Assembly (NCBI GenBank): GCA_021186555.1
Contig: JAJKFL010000042.1
Location: 44,548,980-44,612,979 of the forward strand
DNA: 64,000 nucleotides
Direction of reading: 5' to 3'
Source of the DNA: Reticulitermes speratus
Taxonomy: Eukaryota; Arthropoda; Insecta; Blattodea; Rhinotermitidae
Translations under genes and position numbers: made by a program
Notes under the pieces: generated by a model
Databases searched by the model: none
Told to the model about the DNA's origin: nothing
The model's input: only the letters and a program-made list of their open reading frames with translations
Shown: in pieces, positions 62,623 through 64,000 of the stretch
Position numbering within the stretch: the first letter of the stretch is position 1
Layout of the letters: each line of letters begins with the position of its first letter

Positions 62623-63160
62623 AAAGGTAAAGGTAAGGTTTTCCCTGTCCACGCCATAAAATCATATAGTGGGAGTAAAGATATAGCTTCACTAATTCTT
62701 AACCTTGACACTAGATGGAGATGAGTTAACGTCACGCCCCGGTCGATTTGTTTGTCCCTGTAGCTCCAACGTGGAGCATAGGGGCCTCCTTTCGGAGGTT
62801 TCTATAGTCATGTGCGTTGAAGTAGTGAGCGACCAGCCCACTGACCGCACAAGTTCGACTCAATCCTGATGTGACTGCCAGAGCCATCTGGCAGGCAGTC
62901 AGGAGACTTGGGTGAGAAGTGGCCGCTGAATTTAGCTTACGAAACATTTCTATTCATGCTCGTAAGGTTCTTTTACATGCCGTAAATCTACCCGGTCGAT
63001 TTACCCCGCGAAAGAACCCCAGTACCCGTTGAAGAAGAGGCTGGGTGAGCCCCAGAGCCGATCTGGAAATTTTGGAGAAGAGAAAAATGTCGTTCCCCTA
63101 CCGGGATTCGAACCCTGGACCGTCCAGCCTGTAGCATGTCGCTATACTGACTGCAATCTG
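62623..63160 (-). mobile_element. SINE family B, split by a SINE C copy
   Basis: Left part: AAAGGTAAAGGTAAGGTTTT, CCCTGTCCACGCCATAAAAT, AATTCTTAACCTTGACACTA, to 62749. Right part from 62992: ACCCCGCGAAAGAACCCCAG, GAGGCTGGGTGAGCCCCAG, box B CGGGATTCGAACCCTGG, head inverse GTCGCTATACTGACTGC. Confidence 0.87.
62750..62991 (-). mobile_element. SINE family C, 5'-truncated, nested, with TSD
   Basis: Flanks CCGGTCGATTT (62739-62749) and CCGGTCGATTT (62992-63002). Contents read on the minus strand match the body of the 53.2-kb SINE C: ATGTAAAAGAACCTTACGAG, CCAAGTCTCCTGACTGCCTG, CCAGATGGCTCTGGCAGTC, and end with GAGGCCCCTATGCTCCACGT, a diverged tail. The tRNA-like head is missing. Confidence 0.9.
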
Positions 63161-63534
63161 TACTCATAGAGGGATTTGAACGTAAATTCCCCGTCTTCCA
63201 ATCCCCGTTGCGGTCACTATAGTGACAGAGCTATAACAGAGCAGTGTAGTACATTCAGAGATTTAGTTCTGTGTGGAATTAATGTACCTACCTTTAATTT
63301 CAGTCAGCCGGTGTGTGTGGATTAGTGGCAGCCTCTTTCTTACACACAGACTGATGAACTGGCTCAATTCCCAATTCCATGCGGTGCCAAATCACTTATA
63401 GGACACATTTCTCTGCTCCGAAATGGAAATACTCTGCTCGCTTGTAACTGGGTGCGTCGTTTGTCTAGGTGGCAGCAGCGGCTTGTTATGTCGCAGTAGA
63501 CTTGTTGACTGTGACTAATATGGACTAATATGGT
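63161..63534. other. No recognisable feature
   Basis: No supported gene or repeat. Confidence 0.4.
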
Positions 63535-63660
63535 TTAATGGTGAAGTTGTCCCTATCCGTAAATAACCACAACATGACGTAGAAGGGAGTGTAGGTGTAG
63601 TTCCACACATTCCTAACCCACGCGCTTAGAGAAAGGAATCTTCACAAAGGAAAAATATTG
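63535..63660 (-). mobile_element. SINE family B, tail fragment
   Basis: TTTAATGGTGAAGTTGTCCC, GTAGGTGTAGTTCCACACAT and TCCTAACCCACGCGCTTAGA are a diverged family B tail, minus strand. Confidence 0.55.
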
Positions 63661-64000
63661 TCCATAGGCGTTTCTTTACTCTAACAAGAATAACTCAGAT
63701 TTAATTGTACTTCTGTGCCACCAGTTGTCTATGTAGTTACCCGCCACAGCTGAGGCACGTATCATATCGTGGGATATCATGGGATATCGTGGGACGTGCT
63801 TTGATATCAGTCAATATCCCATGCTATTAGCCATCCTGCCACAACTGTTTTCGCCTCGCTATCATCTTTAAATTTCTGTCCGCAAGATTTTGCTTCAGCG
63901 CTGAAAAAAAGAGATGATAAACGGTCGGCGAAGGATTCCCCTGATGTCACTACAAATAGAATATCTTTAGGACAGGCATCCCGTTGTGATGAAGATAAAC
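63661..64000. other. No recognisable feature
   Basis: GATATCATGGGATATCGTGGG short repeats lie near 63770-63795; nothing else recognised before the window edge. Confidence 0.4.

Overview
The window is repeat-dense insect nuclear DNA. I found no host protein-coding gene, rRNA gene or convincing tRNA gene. The tRNA-derived SINEs, the 3' ends of one LINE family and several interspersed repeats resemble what I remember of Blattodea, especially American-cockroach-like (Periplaneta) genomes. That assignment is from memory and is not proven by the sequence.

Layout: 0-10 kb holds a mariner remnant at the left edge, LINE 3' fragments, SINEs, a 29-bp minisatellite, and the first hammerhead-ribozyme motifs. 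10-18 kb has an inverted-repeat element split by a LINE insertion carrying about 44 copies of a 23-bp repeat, a 30-bp minisatellite, a decayed mariner, and more hammerhead foldbacks. 18-22 kb is SINEs in AT-rich DNA. 22.3-29.0 kb is a 3.4-kb tandem duplication, each half carrying a CR1/Jockey-type reverse transcriptase; the left copy is open (459 aa from its first Met) and the right copy is broken by single-base deletions. The LINE 3' region runs on to an (AAT)n tail near 30.0 kb and is followed by an inverted fragment of another LINE. 31-39 kb is SINEs, unclassified repeats and cut-and-paste remnants. 39.26-45.69 kb is a satellite of about 169 copies of a 38-bp unit. 46-64 kb is nested SINEs, a non-autonomous hAT, a Tc1/mariner with perfect 28-bp ends, microsatellites and more foldbacks.

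The most interesting system is a group of short (about 180-350 bp) inverted-repeat elements. Each arm carries a minimal hammerhead ribozyme motif: CUGANGA, then a stem II, then GAAA, then a stem III reduced to a palindrome (ACAUGU, ACAUAUGU or ACGU). Both motifs point outward from a short central loop. Several have stem I pairing on either side of the core. At least four elements have 12-16-bp flanking direct repeats, so they moved as units. Reduced-stem-III hammerheads that act as dimers are known from Penelope-like retrotransposons. I see no Penelope reverse transcriptase or GIY-YIG domain here, so these look like non-autonomous relatives. Most remaining features are parasites inserted in parasites, and the target-site duplications give their relative order.
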